Of a stretch of DNA of 64,000 bases, positions 59,580-64,000 are shown piece after piece (position 1 is the first letter of the stretch; every line of letters starts with the position of its first letter). The position numbers and the translations under genes were made by a program. The DNA is from Arabidopsis thaliana. Its lineage: Eukaryota; Streptophyta; Magnoliopsida; Brassicales; Brassicaceae. The notes beneath the pieces are model-generated. The model was not told where the DNA came from and did no database searches. It saw only the letters and a list, made by a program, of their open reading frames with translations. The stretch lies in the NCBI RefSeq assembly GCF_000001735.4, contig NC_003075.7, positions 17,299,001-17,363,000 of the forward strand, in the 5' to 3' direction.

Positions 59580-62189
59580 TTAAGGAAATGTACCGGTCAA
59601 GCGAATATGGTCGAGGGTTCGCCTCAGACCATGCTTAAGAACTGCTTGGTTACCTTGCCTGAACCCATCCCCATATGCCGATGAAGAATCCGACTCGATT
59701 TGATGCTTGAAAAACTCACCAAGTTTCTTCTCAAAATCAGACCTCTCACCTTTCTTGGACGATGCTGACACCACAGCAGATGATGAAGAAGATGCGATGT
59801 CTACTAATGTAGAGCCAGCATAAGTCTCAGATTCCAACCACATGTGTGCTAAAACTTGACATATTCCTTCTTCCACTTCTGGTCTAAGATTTGGATACCC
59901 TACAGATATACACAGAGCAACAAAACATTTTTTGATATTTCCCTACGTTCAATTGCTCAACATAATGAGAAGGGAGTGTTCTTCAGATTACCATTTAGTC
60001 GAAGCCATGCATGCATCATCTCATGAGCAAGGATTGACCCGGTTAACAAACTGTACAAGTGTAATACGAAAATTTTAGATATCTTATAAAGACAAAAATT
60101 TGGTTTAGGAGTGTGTTGAGAAGTGTTTTTCTTTTACCGAGGAAGTCCATATAAAATGAGAATCGCAGTGACTTCACAACGACGTATCAGCCTGCAAGGC
60201 TCTGTGATCATGTCTATTAACTTGTAGCCTGCCCCAATTCTTGGTCTCCTTAACACCTATATCAACATCTTTCTGATTCAGAAGCAATTTGTGGTGGATA
60301 GCAATTCATTACAAACTTGGAAGAATGAATACCGTGGTGACAGTTTGTTCTTCAGACAAACAAAGTCCTCTAGTTTCAGGTAAATGATGATGTCCCTGCA
60401 GCAAAATTAGATAGAAGTAGGTTGAAACAAATGAGCGAGAGAGAAAGAGAGAGTATAAACATAGTATCAATAAGATATAGAGGTTTTACGTGTTTCTCTC
60501 CTTCCATAGCTTCGTTTAGAGCTGATCTCTCCACCAAAAGCATAGGAATTTGCTGTTCCACTTTCATATGTAAGCCTTCGTAAAATTCACGTATCTCAAG
60601 GTACAATGGTTGGCATTCATGAGTGTCCATAATGGCTGAGTCGAGACATTCAAGACACAGTTTTCGACCATCATCAAGAATGAGATATTTTGTATCTTTT
60701 GGCTGAAACCATGAGCCAAAAACAGAACAACATCTGGTTTTCGAATCAGATTCTTAAATTTATTTTCCTATTAACAGAAATGCTATATCGAACAACTGAC
60801 CTCCATTCGCTCACAACTGCAACACCGAGGAGTTCCATCACGCTCATGTGAAGGACAATACTTTTGCATCCAAAAGGGATGTGCCCTATACTCAATAAGA
60901 CCAGCTGGATTTGTCGGAATCTAGAGGAGTTACATTTATACATACACATTAAGCTTAGTACAACCTGGGAACAAATTTTGGGTAAAATATAGAGATCAAC
61001 AGAAGTTGGCTATCACTCACAAAGTTATGGCAAACATCACATTTAGGATGATGCTGCTCCTTGTAACATAATTTGTGATAAGGCCGATTTCCTGACATTG
61101 AGAACTGTAAAACAAAGCTTGAACAGGTTAAGCTTCAAAAGAATCAGGAGGATACAATAATAATACTTAATAAAATGTATAGGGACCTCATAATCTATGA
61201 TGGGCTTATCACATGCATTGCAACAGAAACATTCAGGATGCCAAACGCCACCCATGCAACTCAGAAACCTTCCATGTCCTATCTCAGCTTGGCAACCGAC
61301 ACATATCCTCCAAGAAAATAAACAAAGAAACAAAATTGACTCATTGGAGCTAATGTGATCATGCATCATATCACTATCTAGAGATGATAGTGTCTGAAAA
61401 TCTAAGAAATGGACATTAATGTATTTTTGAACCATTTACCTGTGACTAGAAGGAATGAGGAAGGGATATGGTTGAAGTATATTTCCTGGATCATATCGAG
61501 GAGGAGATCCCACATTCATACTTTCTTGAAGGGCCTTGGCGAGTAGCTCATCTTCCTCCAGTTGGGCTTTAGAACGCCTCATTTCTTCCTCTTCTAATCG
61601 AGCTTTTGCAAGCAGTTTCTCTGTTTCTTCTAGTTGAGCTTCAGCTCTCCTTTTCTCTTCTTCCTCGATTTGAGCTTGAGCTACCCGTCTTTCCTCTTCC
61701 TCTGCTGCTTCTAGCTGAGCTCTCATGTATTCTTCATCCTCATCCTCATCGTCATCGTCATCTTCTTCGGTTTCAGATTTGTACTCTACAGAATATAAGG
61801 TTTAAGAAACAATTTAAGCAAGTTACATTTCCACACATAACTTTCTTTCTTCTCTTTGTTTTTCTCTATGCATTACCAACGGAGAATTAAACAACATTAC
61901 CGATTATTTTCTTTCCTTTGTCATCTTGTGGAATTACATGTTCTTGTTCAGAAAGAGAAAGTGCAATAGCACATTCAATCTCCTCTTTGTCAAAATCAGA
62001 TCCTTCCTGAATCAGAAATTCAAGAAACCCTTTTATCTTCAATTCAAAATGAACCAAAAAACAGTAAAGTTCACTTACCGCAGAATAACGAGGACCTTCC
62101 AAGTTTCTATCTTCTCTATATCTTCCATTACATTGTCCATCAGAAAACTTATGGCTAGAACCTTTAAGGATTTTAGTTAGCCACCCCAT
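59580..62189 (-). CDS. DAR1: DA1-related protein 1: UIM-LIM ubiquitin-activated peptidase
   Basis: Exons: 62189-62079, 62006-61901, 61785-61440, 61307-61187, 61104-61021, 60920-60801, 60702-60490, 60395-60333, 60256-60138, 60050-59992, 59899-59580; 553 aa. The N-terminus has a ubiquitin-interacting motif ([17 protein letters not shown]), an Asp/Glu run and a Glu/Arg-rich coiled coil (about 75-160), then a second UIM-like helix ([15 protein letters not shown]). The LIM domain (about 190-256) has all expected Cys/His pairs ([33 protein letters not shown]). The conserved C-terminal domain carries the zinc-peptidase motif HEMMH at about 437-441 and downstream acidic residues. DA1/DAR1/DAR2 are activated by ubiquitination and cleave growth regulators to limit cell proliferation, so organ size falls. 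A leader intron is visible upstream (acceptor at about 62211). Confidence 0.97.
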
Positions 62190-64000
62190 TGGCAACAACA
62201 ATCCCTTACCTGCATAGAGAAACACTGTTATACATCCAAGAAAGAGAAGAAACTCCATGTCTTTTGTTTTTTTGTTTTTCCTTAATCAAGGATTAAGACA
62301 ATAATTGGTAAGAAAGAATCAGACTGATCCAACAAAGAAAGTTAAATAATATGCAAATGGCAAAACAGCAATTGAAGAAGGTATTATTATAGGGAGATTG
62401 CATCAAATATAAAAGGGTTACCGAAATCTTAAAGACTGAATTGAAAATAAGGAACCAAAGTACGGAGCTTATTACAAACAATCTCAAGACCCTAAATTGT
62501 AATAATATCCAGAAAAAGATTATCCACATCATCCTCAAAACAATCAACCTAATCTACATTCATCATTCCAAATACCCATAAGAAGAAAAATGAAATCTTT
62601 ATGAAGTTTATTACTGTTAAAGAAAAGGAATCTAAGTACAAGTCAAAAACAGAGTAAAGAGAAATCGCAAATTACCTGAAGGAGATGACAATAAAATTAG
62701 CAAAATTAGATGACCCTATGGATCAAAAAAGGAAACTCAATAAACATGATTCTTCAACTTCTCTCGATCACCCTAAAAATCAGGACTTTCTTAGGGAATT
62801 GACAGCAGAAACAGAGCAGCAATAGAGAGAGAGAAAGTGAAGGGAGACACTTGAATTCGAAGCAAAACCCTTTAGCTTTTAGAACCCGTGACTGTTAATT
62901 ATCTTAAAAAGCGTGAAGAAAGCTTAATAAATGGAACAGAATAGAGAGAGAGAGATGAGTAGAGGATAAATCTCCATTAAACACACTTAAAGGTAAGAAC
63001 TTTATGGAGAAGATGATGGAAATTGTTACGTTTTTTTTGGTTGGGAAGGTCAAGCAAGTGGGCACTTGTTTACAAAAAAAAAAACTAATCATATTATTTT
63101 ACGGAAGAAATTATTAAGAAGGTTTATAGAAATCAAATGTTTGAAAAATTAAGAGAGAAGAAAAAAAAGAGCTGATGTTTACTAGCATTAACACTAGTGA
63201 CACACAATCTTTGACTCTCCTCTAATTTACTCTTCTTTAGCCTTTTTTCAACACTCCTAAGTTGATGATTTTGCTCATGACTTTTACTATTCACAATAAA
63301 ATACCGTTTTTTTCTTTCACATCAAATTTTTAATTAAAATTAATAGAAAAAAGTAAAATAAAACAAAAGTTTAATATACTTCAATGAATAATAACTCGCA
63401 CATGAATGGAATAAATTTTGTGTCCAACACATCACCCTGTTCGAAATCCCCTGGTCTGTAAACCCAATTTTACACAAAAATACAAAGCAGAAATATAGAA
63501 ACTGAAAAAAATCATTGAAAATTGTTAGTAGGTAAGGTTATCTAATACTTTATTTAGCTCAACCTAATGCATTATTTAGTTACATACGACCAAATTAATT
63601 GGAAAAATATAGACAATATTATCTGGATAATTAGATGAGATGACCCATTGCTAATCACAATTGTACATTACAGTTTCTTATATATATTATTATTTTATTT
63701 TTGTGGTTGAGATTAAATTTTGTTAGAAGGATCAAGAGAATTCGGTGGGTTCAATATAAAACCACATGTGAAAAAAAAAACGTGTATATTGTGATTAGCC
63801 AATCAATTAGTTGTTTAGGTGCCCAAACTTACTGTGCCACCGCAAGTTTTATCAAAATTAGGTGCTTAGCAAGATGATTCAACTACTCCAGGATATTTTA
63901 TTTTCCTCTGTTAATATTTTTTTTTTCTGATTGTTTTATTTTAGTAGTAGTTGAATCAAGTGACGTTCTTTAAATTGTGATCCCACTCACTTCTTACGCA
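62190..64000. other. DAR1 leader, leader intron and upstream region
   Basis: 62190-62210 is the proximal 5' UTR. The intron appears to run from about 62676 to 62211 on the minus strand (GTAATT donor, TATGCAG acceptor). A purine-rich leader with GAGA repeats lies near 62820-62960. From about 63000 to the window end the DNA is AT-rich with no gene. The next locus is outside the window. Confidence 0.5.

Overview
This is a plant nuclear window. The genes have many short GT-AG introns, the spacers are AT-rich with long A/T tracts, and the proteins are plant-specific (GRAS, HD-Zip I, BES1/BZR1-like, UGT72, HVA22, GBF bZIP). Protein identities and exact spliced lengths match, from memory, the Arabidopsis thaliana chromosome 4 interval around loci At4g36700 to At4g36860. 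No database was searched. Exon boundaries were read by hand from splice consensus and reading-frame continuity, and they join into uninterrupted reading frames for every gene called intact.

Layout. 1-1337: 5' part of a seed-type cupin (-), cut by the window start. 7060-8520: GRAS regulator HAM4/SCL15 (+). 8769-10668: HVA22K (+), convergent with the bZIP factor GBF1 (-, 12752-10850). 15649-17314: HD-Zip I factor ATHB-40 (-), followed by an 8.3 kb stretch without genes. 25642-27215: WrbA-type quinone reductase (+). 27688-30979: aminopeptidase P1 (+). 31217-32590: UGT72C1 glucosyltransferase (-). 33834-35212: BEH2 (-), which carries an apparent 4-nt frameshift in this sequence. 37360-39304: MFS transporter (+). 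39.4-41.9 kb: a repeat-rich island with a degenerate tandem array. 42237-43148: RCE1, the RUB/NEDD8 E2 (-), divergent from GGPPS11 (+, 44513-45628). 47889-48994: mitochondrial calcium uniporter homologue (+). 50511-51380: ELO-family protein (+). 51.7-53.9 kb: a cluster of gene fragments, namely a kelch fragment, a scrap of DAR1 3' end and a frameshifted F-box/kelch gene. 54415-56822: PQ-loop transporter (-). 59580-62189: DAR1, a UIM-LIM-peptidase protein (-).

These are independent monocistronic eukaryotic genes; nothing suggests an operon or cluster pathway. Several are transcription factors set in long spacers. I found no CRISPR, no intact transposon, no convincing tRNA or rRNA gene, and no candidate for a wholly new molecular system.

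The items most worth a second look are: the BEH2 frameshift; the pseudogene mosaic between ELO and PQ-loop; three poly(A/T) tracts flanked by perfect 14-16 bp direct repeats (probable retrotransposition footprints); an eroded miR171 site in HAM4; the ~190-bp tandem array; and a GC-AG intron in APP1.
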